A stretch of 64,000 nucleotides of DNA from Sphaerotilus montanus (GCF_013410775.1 NZ_JACCFH010000001.1:2852001-2916000), one strand, 5' to 3'. Positions 1 to 8,692 are shown, numbered from the stretch's first letter. Made by a program: numbers and translations. The notes: generated by a model from the sequence alone, not told the origin.

Positions 1-75
1 GGGTGTCGATTCCGCCCGGACGGGCAGGGCGGACAGGGCTGCGGCGAGGGCGCAGGCCAGCGCGGTGTGCTTCAT
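1..75 (-). CDS. Secreted protein, N-terminal fragment
   Basis: Only the first 25 codons lie in the window; the gene continues past base 1. The ATG at 75-73 overlaps the TGA of the upstream chorismatase-like gene (ATGA), so the two are probably translationally coupled. The peptide starts MKHTALACALAAALSALPVR and then AESTP, a typical Sec signal peptide with a short basic start, an Ala/Leu core and a probable cut after V-R-A. In pigment clusters of the aryl-polyene type a periplasmic carrier of the LolA kind often sits here, but nothing visible proves that. Confidence 0.7.
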   Translation of the reverse strand, partial: MKHTALACALAAALSALPVRAESTP

Positions 76-1049
76 GGGGTGGACTCTCCGTGGCATTCGA
101 TCTCGACCAGCAACTCGCTGCGGCAGACGTCCGCCAGCAGATAGACCGCCCCGCGGGCGGCCGGCGAGTCCGCCCCCACGGCCTGCTCGAACACCGCGCG
201 CACGGCGTCCAGATCGGCGGCGTGGCGCACGTAGACGGTGTGCGCGAACTGGTCCAGCGCGAAGCGGGCCGGTGTTGCGGCATGGGCGGCGTCGAGCACG
301 GCGTGCAGGTTGCGCAGCGCCTCCTGCGTCTGCTGCACGACGTCGCCCAGGTGCACCGAGGCATGGCCGACGATGCTGGCCGTGCCCGAGACGAACAGCG
401 TCTCCCGCCCCGGCGCCAGCGCGACCAGCGCGGCGCGCGAGAAGGTCGGGCTGCGCGGGCCGTAGTCGGCGGGGTAGTGGTAGGCGCTGGTCTGGCGCGG
501 GTTCTCGACCGGGCGCGGTGCCTGCGGTCCGGCGAGGAAGGCCAGCGAGAGTGGCCCGTCCGCCGTGCCCAGCGCGCAGGCGGCCGGCGCGCCTTCGAAG
601 GCCGCCGCACCCGCGTCCAGAAACGCCTGCTGGCGCCCGATGTTGAAGTGGCGGTAGACCTCCAGCCCGTCCAGCGGGGCGTTCAGCCGCGGCAGGTAGT
701 TCCAGATCTTCAGCAGGTGCCGGCCGCCGTGTGCGCGCAGCGTGCGGAACAGGTCGGCGTAGAGCTGGTGCGTCAGGGCCTGCAATGCGACGCCGGTGGC
801 CGGCATCGGCACCACGGCTTCGCCGTAGAGCCACTGGCCGTCGTCCTGGTGGCGGATCAGCCCGGTGCGGCTGCTGCGGACCGGGCTGGCGCTGGTCCAG
901 CGTTCGGTGATCGCGCGGGCCGGATGCAGCACGGCGGGCAGACCGGCCTGCGCGACGCCCGGGAGCAGGTCGCGCTGGCCGAGCGGAAGGACACCCGCGG
1001 TGCGGGTCTGGTCGGCGCTGTGGGACCGACGTTCGAACTGCAGGCTCAC
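72..1049 (-). CDS. Chorismatase-like (FkbO/Hyg5/XanB2 type) protein
   Basis: A 325-residue protein resembling the chorismatase family, which hydrolyses chorismate to hydroxybenzoates or related products. In xanthomonadin and aryl-polyene clusters the family member (XanB2) supplies 3- or 4-hydroxybenzoate as the aryl starter. The family-like C-terminal part contains GTASIVGHASVHLGDVVQQT and, near the end, YLLADVCRSELLVEIE, the YjgF-like signature of this fold. A GTG start at 1049-1047 is chosen because it overlaps the halogenase stop by four bases (GTGA) and gives the usual family length. The gene is preceded by a flavin halogenase and followed by an overlapping secreted-protein gene, a tight operon. 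The family call is by recognition; the substrate is inferred. Confidence 0.72.
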   Translation of the reverse strand: MSLQFERRSHSADQTRTAGVLPLGQRDLLPGVAQAGLPAVLHPARAITERWTSASPVRSSRTGLIRHQDDGQWLYGEAVVPMPATGVALQALTHQLYADLFRTLRAHGGRHLLKIWNYLPRLNAPLDGLEVYRHFNIGRQQAFLDAGAAAFEGAPAACALGTADGPLSLAFLAGPQAPRPVENPRQTSAYHYPADYGPRSPTFSRAALVALAPGRETLFVSGTASIVGHASVHLGDVVQQTQEALRNLHAVLDAAHAATPARFALDQFAHTVYVRHAADLDAVRAVFEQAVGADSPAARGAVYLLADVCRSELLVEIECHGESTP

Positions 1050-2389
1050 GCGGCGGCCACCTCGGCAGCGCGCAGGTGGTGCTGCCGCCGCCGCCACGCC
1101 TGCCACGTGCGCTGCGGATGCGCCAGCGACACCAGCCAGTACAGGCTCTTGAACGCATTCAGCGGGCCGCGGAAGCGCGTGCTGCCGTAGATGTCGCCGG
1201 CCAGCACGGTGAGCAGGGCTTCCTGCATGCGCAGCGGGTTCTGCGGCGCCATGAAGAACTCGCGCATCGTCGGGTTGGTGACACGGAAGATGAACCAGCT
1301 GAACTCCTTCGGCCCCGCGCGCATGAAGCGCTCGAACGCCGCGCGCTCCACCGTGCAGGACGACGGATGCTTGTCGAGCGAGGCCTCCACCAGCGGCAGC
1401 GCGGCATAGGCGCTCTGCATCGCCAGGTAGACGCCCGAGGAGAACACCGGGTCGATGAAGGCGAAGGCGTCGCCGAGCATGGCGTAGCGCTCGCCGGTGC
1501 AGTGTGAGCCGGTGTACGAGTAGTTGCCGGTGGCGTGGACCAGGTCGTCGACCAGCGTTGCGTCCTTCAGGCGGTCCGCGAGTTCGGGGCACAGCGCGAT
1601 CGTGTCGCGGAAGAACTCCAGCACCGGTTTCTTGCGCGAATGCAGGTAGTGCGGCCACGCGACCGCGCCGACGCTCGTCGTGCCGTCCGCGAGCGGGATG
1701 AACCAGAACCAGCCGTGCGCGAACCAGAGAATCGTGATGTTGCCTTCCTGCTTGCCTTCGAGGCGACGGGCATTGCGGAAGTGGCCGTACAGCGCCGAAC
1801 TCGCGTGGTCCGGGTGCTTCTGCTTCGACTTGAACTTGTTCGCGAGCAGCGTGTCGCGGCCGGTGGCATCGACGACATAGCGGCAGCGCCAGGTCTGCCG
1901 CGCGCCATCGTCCGACTCGATCTCGACGCTCGCGCCGTCGCTGTCGAACTCGACGCCCCGGGCGCGGTGGCCTTCGAGCGTCGTCGCGCCCGCCTTGGCG
2001 GCATTGCGGAACAGGATCTCGTCGAGGTCGGCGCGGCGCACTTGCCACGCATAGGGCATCGACTTGTCGAGCGCGTCACCGAATTCGAGGTAGCTGCGGT
2101 GGGCGTGGTCCTGGGACACGAATTCGACGCCCCACTTCGGCATGCCGATCGCTTCGACTTCGGCGCGCACACCCAGGTCGTCGAACAGCGAGACGTTCGC
2201 CGGCAGCAGCGATTCGCCGATGTGGAAACGCGGATGGTGCGCTTTCTCGATCACGGTGACGCTGCGCTCTTGGCGGGCGAGCAGCGTGGCGAGCGTGGAG
2301 CCGGCTGGACCTCCGCCGATGACCAGCACATCGCAGCGCCGGACTGTGCATCCGTCGATCGGGTCAGAGGGTGATGGCGAGTGGGTCAT
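1046..2389 (-). CDS. Flavin-dependent halogenase / FAD monooxygenase
   Basis: A 447-residue FAD-dependent enzyme of the tryptophan-halogenase superfamily. The N-terminus has the dinucleotide motif VLVIGGGPAGSTLA (about residues 21-34), followed by GESLLP. Around residue 226 is the motif GWFWFIPL, matching the W-x-W-x-I-P signature of flavin-dependent halogenases, which distinguishes them from ordinary monooxygenases. A second FAD motif, MLGDAFAFIDPVFSSG, follows. Xanthomonadin is a brominated aryl polyene and its cluster encodes such an enzyme, so pairing with a chorismatase fits pigment biosynthesis. The activity (halogenation rather than hydroxylation) is an inference, and the reduced flavin partner is not in view. 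It is divergent from the phosphoesterase gene at 2484. Confidence 0.8.
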   Translation of the reverse strand: MTHSPSPSDPIDGCTVRRCDVLVIGGGPAGSTLATLLARQERSVTVIEKAHHPRFHIGESLLPANVSLFDDLGVRAEVEAIGMPKWGVEFVSQDHAHRSYLEFGDALDKSMPYAWQVRRADLDEILFRNAAKAGATTLEGHRARGVEFDSDGASVEIESDDGARQTWRCRYVVDATGRDTLLANKFKSKQKHPDHASSALYGHFRNARRLEGKQEGNITILWFAHGWFWFIPLADGTTSVGAVAWPHYLHSRKKPVLEFFRDTIALCPELADRLKDATLVDDLVHATGNYSYTGSHCTGERYAMLGDAFAFIDPVFSSGVYLAMQSAYAALPLVEASLDKHPSSCTVERAAFERFMRAGPKEFSWFIFRVTNPTMREFFMAPQNPLRMQEALLTVLAGDIYGSTRFRGPLNAFKSLYWLVSLAHPQRTWQAWRRRQHHLRAAEVAAA

Positions 2390-2483
2390 TGCGGAAGGAA
2401 GTCAATAAGACAAGAGTGATTTTAGGGTGGGGGGATGCGTTACAGTTTTCACGCTTGGCGCATGTTCACAACACGAGATCCCC

Positions 2484-3227
2484 ATGAAACTCGCCCTCAT
2501 CACCGACATCCACGCCAACCGCGAAGCCTTCGAAGCCTGTCTCGAACAGGCGCACCTGCATGGCGCGGACCGGCTCGCCTTTCTCGGGGACTTCGTCGGC
2601 TATGGCGCCGATCCCGGCTGGGTGGTCGAGCAGGTGCAGGACCTGGTCTCGCAGGGCGCCATTGCCGTGCGGGGCAACCACGACGAGGCGGTGGCACGCG
2701 GCCCGAGCGACCATCTGGTGGAGGACGCCCGCCGTGCCATCGAGTGGACCCGCGGGCAGCTCACGCCCGCGCAGCTCGATTTCCTCGGCGCGCTGCCCTA
2801 CACGCGCGAGGAGCTGGGCTGCCTGTTCGTCCACGCCAACGCCTATGCGCCACCCGGCTGGGACTACATCCTCGGCCGCAACGAGGCCGTGCGCAGCATG
2901 ATGGCCACCGAGGCGCGCCACACCTTCTGCGGCCACGTCCACCAGCCGGCGCTCTACCACCTGTCCAGCACCGGCAAGATCGCCAACTTCACGCCGGTGC
3001 CGGGGGTGGCCGTGCCGGTGCCGGGGCATCGGCAGTGGCTGGCGCTGCCGGGATCGGTGGGCCAGCCGCGCGACGGCAACCCGGCCGCCGCCTGGGCGAT
3101 GTTCGATCTGGCACGGCTGACGCTGACCTTCCACCGCGTCCCGTACGACCACGACGCCACCGCGGCCAAGATCATCGCCGCGGGTCTGCCCCGGGCATTG
3201 GGCGATCGGCTGCACCAGGGGACCTGA
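2484..3227 (+). CDS. Metallophosphoesterase family protein
   Basis: A 247-residue calcineurin-like phosphoesterase of the YfcE/serine-threonine phosphatase kind. Metal-ligand motifs are in order: LITDIHAN (D-x-H, residues 5-12), FLGDFVGYG (GD), VRGNHDEAV (GNHD), then CGHVHQPAL (GHxH). The start at 2484 places the D-x-H motif at the very N-terminus as in the family; longer starts upstream add no conserved sequence. The stop lies one base before the start of the kinase gene at 3229, so the two are co-translated. A kinase and a phosphoesterase made together suggests opposed phosphorylation and dephosphorylation, although family members also act on nucleotides or phosphodiesters. The substrate is unknown. 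Confidence 0.85.
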   Translation: MKLALITDIHANREAFEACLEQAHLHGADRLAFLGDFVGYGADPGWVVEQVQDLVSQGAIAVRGNHDEAVARGPSDHLVEDARRAIEWTRGQLTPAQLDFLGALPYTREELGCLFVHANAYAPPGWDYILGRNEAVRSMMATEARHTFCGHVHQPALYHLSSTGKIANFTPVPGVAVPVPGHRQWLALPGSVGQPRDGNPAAAWAMFDLARLTLTFHRVPYDHDATAAKIIAAGLPRALGDRLHQGT

Positions 3228-3228
3228 G

Positions 3229-4665
3229 ATGAGCGCTGGCATGGTGAATTTCTCGGCCGGCGAGATGGTCGACGGCTTCCTGCTGGAAGAGCGGGTCCAC
3301 CAGGGCGGCATGGCCAATCTCTGGCGCGTCTCCCACCCCGAACACCGCGGCCCGATGCTGATGAAGGTGCCGCGCATCAAGGGCGGCGAGGATCCGGCCA
3401 CCATCGTCGGCTTCGAGGTCGAGATGATGATCCTGCCGATGCTCAAGGGCGTGCACGTGCCGCGCTTCATCGCCAAGGGTGACTTCGCGACCCGGCCCTA
3501 CATCGTCCTGGAGCACATCCCCGGCGAGTCGCTGCGCCCGAAACTCGATGCTGCACCGCTGCCGATCGACGAGATCGCCAGCATCGGCGCCCGGGTCGCC
3601 ACCGCGCTGCACGACCTGCACCGCCAGCACGTCATCCACCTCGACGTGAAGCCGAGCAACATCCTCTTCTGCCCGACCGGCGAGGCGGTGCTGGTCGACT
3701 TCGGCCTGAGCCGGCACGACCACCTGCCCGACCTGCTCGACGAGGAGTTCAACCTGCCGATGGGCACGGGGCCGTACATGTCGCCCGAGCAGGTGCAGTT
3801 CCTGCGCAGTGAGCCGCGCTCGGACCTGTTCGCGCTCGGCGTGATGCTCTACCACCTGACCACCGGCCAGCGCCCCTTCGGCTCGCCCGACAGCGTGCGC
3901 GGCCTGCGCGAACGGCTGTACCAGCAGCCCGTCGCCCCGCGCCGCCACCGCCCGGACTGCCCGACGTGGCTGCAGGAGATCATCCTGCGCTGCCTCGAAG
4001 TCCAGGCCGACCAGCGCCATCCGAGCGCGGCCCACCTCGCCCACGACCTGCTGCACCCGGACCAGATGCCGCTCACCGAGCGCGCCACCCGCGACAGCGC
4101 GCCCAGCCGGCTGCAGACCTGGAAGCGCTGGTTCTCCGCGCTGGGCGCAGAGCCCTCGGTGCGCGGCTCGGTGGGCGACCAGCTCAAGCGGGCGCCGATC
4201 ATCCTGGCCGCGGTCGACGTGGAAAACGCCGCCGAGCCGCTGCTGGACCTGCTGCGCGAGACGGTGCGGCGCATCGTGGCGACCGAGCCGGGTGCGCGGC
4301 TGGCGTGCGTGGCGGTGATGAAGATCAACCGCATCGGCATGGACGAGCTGACCGACAAGACCGGCCAGAGCCTGCACGTCAAGCAGCTCGTCGGCCTGAA
4401 GCACTGGGCGCGCCCGATCGCGCAGGGCCTGGGCCTCGGCACCGGTCTGTTGACCTTCCACGTGCTGGAAGCGCCGGACCCGGCCACCGCGATCGTCGAG
4501 TTCGCCCGCCGCACGCAGGTCGACCACATCGTCATGGGCGCGCGGGCGAGTTCGGCGCTGCGGCGCTACCTCGGCAGCGTGTCGTCCGAGGTGGTGGCGC
4601 AGGCGGACTGCACGGTGACGGTGGTGCGGGTGCCGCCGGCGCAGGGTGAGGTGGAGGAGGGCTGA
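3229..4665 (+). CDS. Ser/Thr protein kinase fused to a universal stress protein domain
   Basis: A 478-residue two-domain protein. Residues about 10-290 form a Hanks-type kinase: a weak glycine loop (VHQGGMANLW), the lysine in LMKVPR, the catalytic loop HLDVKPSN (H137, D139), the DFG motif (D157) and the activation-segment end GTGPYMSPEQ. Residues about 320-474 form a universal stress protein (UspA) domain ending with the nucleotide-binding pattern MGARASSALRRYLGSVS and then CTVTVVRV. No transmembrane helix or extracellular sensor is seen, so it is cytosolic. The UspA part probably senses ATP/AMP or stress state for the kinase. It starts one base after the phosphoesterase stop. Confidence 0.88.
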   Translation: MSAGMVNFSAGEMVDGFLLEERVHQGGMANLWRVSHPEHRGPMLMKVPRIKGGEDPATIVGFEVEMMILPMLKGVHVPRFIAKGDFATRPYIVLEHIPGESLRPKLDAAPLPIDEIASIGARVATALHDLHRQHVIHLDVKPSNILFCPTGEAVLVDFGLSRHDHLPDLLDEEFNLPMGTGPYMSPEQVQFLRSEPRSDLFALGVMLYHLTTGQRPFGSPDSVRGLRERLYQQPVAPRRHRPDCPTWLQEIILRCLEVQADQRHPSAAHLAHDLLHPDQMPLTERATRDSAPSRLQTWKRWFSALGAEPSVRGSVGDQLKRAPIILAAVDVENAAEPLLDLLRETVRRIVATEPGARLACVAVMKINRIGMDELTDKTGQSLHVKQLVGLKHWARPIAQGLGLGTGLLTFHVLEAPDPATAIVEFARRTQVDHIVMGARASSALRRYLGSVSSEVVAQADCTVTVVRVPPAQGEVEEG

Positions 4666-4678
4666 CGCGAGGATCCAC

Positions 4679-5608
4679 TCACTGCGCAGCCCACGCCCGG
4701 ATCTGCGCCAGCGTCGCCGTTGCTCCGCCGCAGACGATGACCAGCACCCGCTGACACCCGGCCAGCGCTTCGGCGTGTTCGGCGTCATAGACCGCCGCCA
4801 GCGCCGCCCCACACGCCGGCTCTACCAGCACCCGGTGGTCCGCCAGGAACTGCTCGCAGGCCCGCAGTGCGCTCGCGTCCGACACGCGCAGGCTGCGCAC
4901 CGGCCGCTCGCGCCACCACTGCACCGCCTGCTCGCACACCTGCCGCGCGCCCAGCGAGGTGGCGACGCTGTCGATGCGGTCCAGCGGCACGGGCCGGCCC
5001 GCCAGCGTGGCCGCATGGAAGGACGCGGCGCCCGCGGTCTCGACCGCCAGGATCGGCACGCCGTCCCACCCGTGGCGGCGCATGCCCTCGGCCACGCCGG
5101 ACAGCAGCCCGCCGCCGCCCACCGCCAGCACCACCGCGTCCGGCACCAGCCCCGCGGCGGCCACCTCGTCGACCATCGAGGCGTGGCCCTGCCAGAGCAG
5201 CGGGTCGTCGAAGGGGTGGAGCATCGCGTCGCGGGCGGGGTCGAGCAGGGACAGCGCGTGGGCGTGGGCCTCCTGCCATGACGCGCCGTGGACGATGACC
5301 TCTGCGCCTTCGAGCCGGAGCAGGTCGAGCGCCCGCGCCGTTGTCGTCTGCGGCACCACGACCGTGACGGGCACCCCCAGCTGCCGCCCCGCACACGCCA
5401 CCGCCAGCCCGGCGTTCCCGCCCGAGGAGGCGACGAAGCGGCGTGCGCCCCGCGCCTGGTAGGTCTGGCAGGCCAGCCCGATGCCGCGCAGCTTGAACGA
5501 GCCGGAGGGCTGCAGCGCCTCCATCTTGAGCCAGACGGTGCGGCCGGTGGCGAGGCTCAGCGGGCGGGATGCGAGGAGGGGTGTGGGGATGTGCAGCGGG
5601 GCAGGCAT
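4679..5608 (-). CDS. PLP-dependent threonine/serine dehydratase
   Basis: A 309-residue fold-type II PLP enzyme related to threonine and serine dehydratases, which deaminate the amino acid to a 2-oxoacid and ammonia. The Schiff-base lysine is in SGSFKLRG (about residue 36), the phosphate-binding or substrate loop in SSGGNAGLAVA, and the glycine-rich PLP phosphate cup is VLAVGGGGLLSG. The C-terminus ends in CGGATATLAQIRAW. It lacks the C-terminal ACT-like regulatory domain of IlvA, so it is a short, catabolic-type or serine-preferring form. The ATG at 5608 is chosen because family similarity begins immediately. It converges on the kinase gene with 13 bases between them. Confidence 0.85.
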   Translation of the reverse strand: MPAPLHIPTPLLASRPLSLATGRTVWLKMEALQPSGSFKLRGIGLACQTYQARGARRFVASSGGNAGLAVACAGRQLGVPVTVVVPQTTTARALDLLRLEGAEVIVHGASWQEAHAHALSLLDPARDAMLHPFDDPLLWQGHASMVDEVAAAGLVPDAVVLAVGGGGLLSGVAEGMRRHGWDGVPILAVETAGAASFHAATLAGRPVPLDRIDSVATSLGARQVCEQAVQWWRERPVRSLRVSDASALRACEQFLADHRVLVEPACGAALAAVYDAEHAEALAGCQRVLVIVCGGATATLAQIRAWAAQ

Positions 5609-5672
5609 GTTGTGGGCGGATGGGGCATCGTGTGGCGGGATTGTCGGCCCGTCCGCCCACGTCCGCCGGGCA

Positions 5673-8180
5673 TCACGCCGCTGCGGCTCCCTGCCGCCGC
5701 ACGAAGGCCGCCAGCCGCTCGCCGTCCAGCAGCTGGATCGCCACGCGTCCCTGGTTGGCGCGGATGATGTGGCTGACCCAGTGCGCGCCGCCGAGCGGAT
5801 TGGGCACCACGGCGCGGTCCTCGACCTCGGCGACAGCGTGCAGCTCGTCCACCAGCAGGCCGCAGGTGTGCGTGCCGACGCGCAGCACGAGGACCTGGCC
5901 GTCGCTGCGGGCCGGTGCGCGGCCGAGCAGCTGCGCGAGGTCGTGGACCCAGACGTAGCCGCTTTCGCCCGCCGCCTGCCGGGACACCATGCCGATGCAG
6001 GCCGCACCGCGCCCCAGCGCCATGCGGCGCATGTCGCTGGCCGACACGGCCTCCAGCACATGGCGGGCGTGCAGTGCCATCAGCTGGCCGTCCAGCCAGA
6101 AGGTGGCGTATTCCTGGGTCCTGCCGTGCTCGGCCAGCGTGGCTTCCAGCAGCACGTCGTCGGCGCGTTCGGCCGAATCGTGCGACTGCACGGCCCCGAA
6201 GTGGCGGATCACCACGGCCTGCACGTCGTCGCGGTGGCCGTCGGAGGTCTTGAACTCGCGGTAGCCCGCCGAGGCCGAGGTGGCGACCACCGCGTACTGG
6301 TCGGCATGCACGCCGATCTGGGCATCGAACTGCCCGCGTGCCGCTGCCGGGGCCGTCACCGGGTGTTGCCATGCGCTGCCGACGGGGTGGTCCGGGTGCG
6401 TGCTGGCGAGCACGCGGCCCTGCGGCGAGACGAACAGCGCGTGCGTGTCGGCCTTCTGTGCGACCGCGCCGTCCAGCATCGCGCGCAGCTCCGGCGCGCT
6501 GTCGAACACCAGGCCGATGCCGCCGATCACCCGCTTCGGGTCCTGCGGGTGGCGGATGGCGGCGTGGTAGACGTAGGTCGCCGCGTCGGCGTAGAGCGGG
6601 TGCGGGCCGAAGCCTTCGACGTGGTAGTGCTGGGTGTCGGACAAGGCCAGCACCCGCGCCAGGGTGTCCGCCTCCACGCAGGCGCTGTCGGGCAGCGGTG
6701 TGCCGGTGCTCACGAGGATCGTGCCGCGGGCGTCGTAGAGGTAGAGCCGCGTGTAGACGGTGTAGAGGCTGTTGATGTAGGCGAGCACCTCGGCCATCGC
6801 GGCGCGGGCGGTGGCGTCCGGCGCGGCCATGCCCTCGCGCAGCTGCGGGTTCAGCGCCCACCAGCGGCAGTCGTCGGCGCGCTCGTAGAGGTTGCGGTCG
6901 AGCAGGTCCACCAGCAGCCGCGCCGTGTAGCCCGCCTGCGTGAGGCCGGTGCCGAGCACGGTCTGGTAGAGCGCGTCGATCGACTCGCGGAACAGCTTGC
7001 TGCTGCGGTGGCCGGTCTCGCTGATCTGCTCCAGCACGGTCTTGAGCTGGGTCATGTCGCGCCCGCTGCCGGCGGTCATCACCTGGCCGTTCCAGACGAT
7101 GCGCTGGATGTGCTGGGCGGCGACCATGATGTCGTGCAGCGGCGGGCAGAAGGTGCCGGCGTGGGAGAGCAGGCCTTGCCGCAGGTGCGGTGGCAGGGCG
7201 TCCGTCGCGCTGGTGTCGGGCAGGTCGAAGGCCACATCCAGCGGCATCATCACCTGGCCGAGCCAGCCGGTCGGGCCGGGGTAGCCCTGGTAGCCGGGCG
7301 AGGCCTGGGTGGCGATCAGGTAGAGGCGGCCCTGGTGGACGAAGGCACCGGGTTGCCGGTCGCGGTTCACGGGCACGGTGGTCCCCAGCGGCATCCAGCC
7401 CTCGTTGGAGCTGGCGATGATGCGGTGCTGGTCGTCGAGCAGCAGCATCACGCTGCGTCCCGAGGGATCGCCGTGGGACGCGAAGATGCCCTGCATCTCC
7501 TGCTGGAAGTTGAAGCTCAGGCACAGCACGCCCACCGGCTGCGCCGAGCCGGGCCGGTGCATGCGCCGCGAGTAGAGCAGCGCCTGGGGCGTGTGCGGGC
7601 GCAGGTCGGAGGCGCGGAAGGTTTCGAGGTAGGTGTCGCTGGCCAGCGAGGCGGACAGCAGCGCATCGCGGGTGAACTCGACGGGCGAGGCGCTGTCGGT
7701 CTGGGCGAGCACCTGGCCGGTGGTGTCGAGCAGCAGGATCTCGTCATAGACGGTGTACTTGTGGCGGTACTCCTGCAGCCGCCGGTCGATGCGGCCCTCT
7801 TCCTCGACCGGATTGGCGACAAAGCTGCACAGCTCCGGATCGGTGGCGAGGAAGCCCACGTCGGCGGTGCGCTCGTAGAGGTTGCGCACGACGATGTCGA
7901 TCACGTACTGGGCGCGGGTCTGGATCTGCCCGATGGCATTGCGCAGCTTTTCGAGCACCAGACTGGACACGAGGTTGCGCTCCATCTGCCCGAACTGGGT
8001 GCGGGTCGCGGCCATGGTGGGCAGGATGGTGCGGGCGTCCTGCGGGCAGTTCATCTTGGCCGAGGCCTCGATCAGGCTCCACATCAGGTTCAGCTCCCGC
8101 AGCGACATCTCGCAGCGCGTCACGTCGCGCATGTACGGCAGCAGGGTCTCGACCTCGGCTCGGCTCAGGGTGATGCTCAT
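5673..8180 (-). CDS. Soluble tandem sensor (cache-like) protein with C-terminal CheW domain
   Basis: An 835-residue protein with no visible signal peptide or transmembrane helix. Two similar sensor halves are recognisable by the repeated element RNLYERTADVGFLATDP (near residue 98) and DRNLYERADDCRWWALNP (near residue 428), each followed by a segment describing a cache-like fold. The last about 150 residues form a CheW-like domain: YATFWLDGQLMALHARHVLE, then VLVLRVGTHTCGLLVDEL and HIIRANQGRVAIQLLDGERL. CheW domains couple receptors to the CheA kinase, so this looks like a receptor-adapter in one chain acting in the cytosol. The start at 8180 has GAGAG upstream; an in-frame ATG at 8195 is possible. 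The ligand is unknown. Confidence 0.8.
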   Translation of the reverse strand: MSITLSRAEVETLLPYMRDVTRCEMSLRELNLMWSLIEASAKMNCPQDARTILPTMAATRTQFGQMERNLVSSLVLEKLRNAIGQIQTRAQYVIDIVVRNLYERTADVGFLATDPELCSFVANPVEEEGRIDRRLQEYRHKYTVYDEILLLDTTGQVLAQTDSASPVEFTRDALLSASLASDTYLETFRASDLRPHTPQALLYSRRMHRPGSAQPVGVLCLSFNFQQEMQGIFASHGDPSGRSVMLLLDDQHRIIASSNEGWMPLGTTVPVNRDRQPGAFVHQGRLYLIATQASPGYQGYPGPTGWLGQVMMPLDVAFDLPDTSATDALPPHLRQGLLSHAGTFCPPLHDIMVAAQHIQRIVWNGQVMTAGSGRDMTQLKTVLEQISETGHRSSKLFRESIDALYQTVLGTGLTQAGYTARLLVDLLDRNLYERADDCRWWALNPQLREGMAAPDATARAAMAEVLAYINSLYTVYTRLYLYDARGTILVSTGTPLPDSACVEADTLARVLALSDTQHYHVEGFGPHPLYADAATYVYHAAIRHPQDPKRVIGGIGLVFDSAPELRAMLDGAVAQKADTHALFVSPQGRVLASTHPDHPVGSAWQHPVTAPAAARGQFDAQIGVHADQYAVVATSASAGYREFKTSDGHRDDVQAVVIRHFGAVQSHDSAERADDVLLEATLAEHGRTQEYATFWLDGQLMALHARHVLEAVSASDMRRMALGRGAACIGMVSRQAAGESGYVWVHDLAQLLGRAPARSDGQVLVLRVGTHTCGLLVDELHAVAEVEDRAVVPNPLGGAHWVSHIIRANQGRVAIQLLDGERLAAFVRRQGAAAA

Positions 8181-8331
8181 CTGGACAGCTCTCATTTCTG
8201 GGGTGAGGGCAGTCTCTGCGCAAGTTGTGTTCCGGGATCGGGGGTGGTGGGGGCGGAAATCACGTCTGAGGTGGGCACTGGCGCGCATCGCCAGCGAAGG
8301 TCGGCGCGTTGAAGTGCAGGGTATTCCGAAT

Positions 8332-8355
8332 GATTCGTGATTTTTTCCACGAATC
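8332..8355. repeat. Perfect 8-bp inverted repeat with T-rich loop
   Basis: GATTCGTG, an eight-base loop of A, six T and C, then CACGAATC. It lies 152 bases upstream of the sensor-CheW start and could be an operator or a cruciform. There is no T-tract after the second arm, so it does not look like an intrinsic terminator on the plus strand. Confidence 0.6.
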
Positions 8356-8491
8356 TATGGGCGGATTGGCGGAGCGATTTTCCGGGTCGAGACGGAGGGC
8401 GGGGCGCTCGATATGCTGGCCGTTGGTGTGCTGACGGCGTAACAGAACAGGTTACGCGGGCACTGCAGGCTTTGACCTGCTTTTACGGGAG

Positions 8492-8522
8492 TGAAACCAT
8501 GCGCGACAGAGAAAATAATAAA
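8492..8522 (+). repeat. 31-bp dispersed repeat, copy A
   Basis: TGAAACCATGCG, three variable bases (CGA), then CAGAGAAAATAATAAA. The same 12 + 3 + 16 layout occurs at 48333-48363 with GTG as the variable triplet, so 28 of 31 bases match. In both places it marks the GC-rich to AT-rich boundary and lies 117-170 bases upstream of an AT-rich gene. Confidence 0.75.
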
Positions 8523-8692
8523 GGCTGGCAAGGACTTGAGTGGCGAATCGGACAAGCTGATATATGGCGTCTGGGTAGTTATGCCTGCGAAGCTTAATTT
8601 ATATATTAATTCATGGCTCAAGCCAAAGCTGCCAAATGCATGCAGCCATCACTCCCATTTGCTTGAGTTAACTTAGTTCTTGAAAGAATGAC

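Larger units (their letters stand above)
8181..8692. other. Intergenic region with composition break
   Basis: 512 bases without a convincing gene. The left part (to about 8480) is GC-rich and contains a perfect inverted repeat at 8332-8355. From about 8490 the sequence turns AT-rich and stays so to about 9830. The segment 8492-8522 is nearly repeated at 48333-48363, also just upstream of an AT-rich gene. A short open frame from the GTG at 8491 reads MKPC..EKIIK and could be a small peptide or a remnant; it is not called. Confidence 0.6.

Noticed and set aside
72-2048. Long minus-strand reading frame spanning the halogenase in another frame
   Set aside because: Its first part is low-complexity Arg/Ala/Pro translation of GC-rich DNA over the halogenase gene. 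Only the part from the GTG at 1049 is protein-like and overlaps the halogenase stop properly.
5481-8312. 943-codon plus-strand open frame opposite the sensor-CheW gene
   Set aside because: The composition (His, Val, Gly, Gln, Arg rich) is that of an antisense shadow. The minus strand has recognisable CheW motifs.
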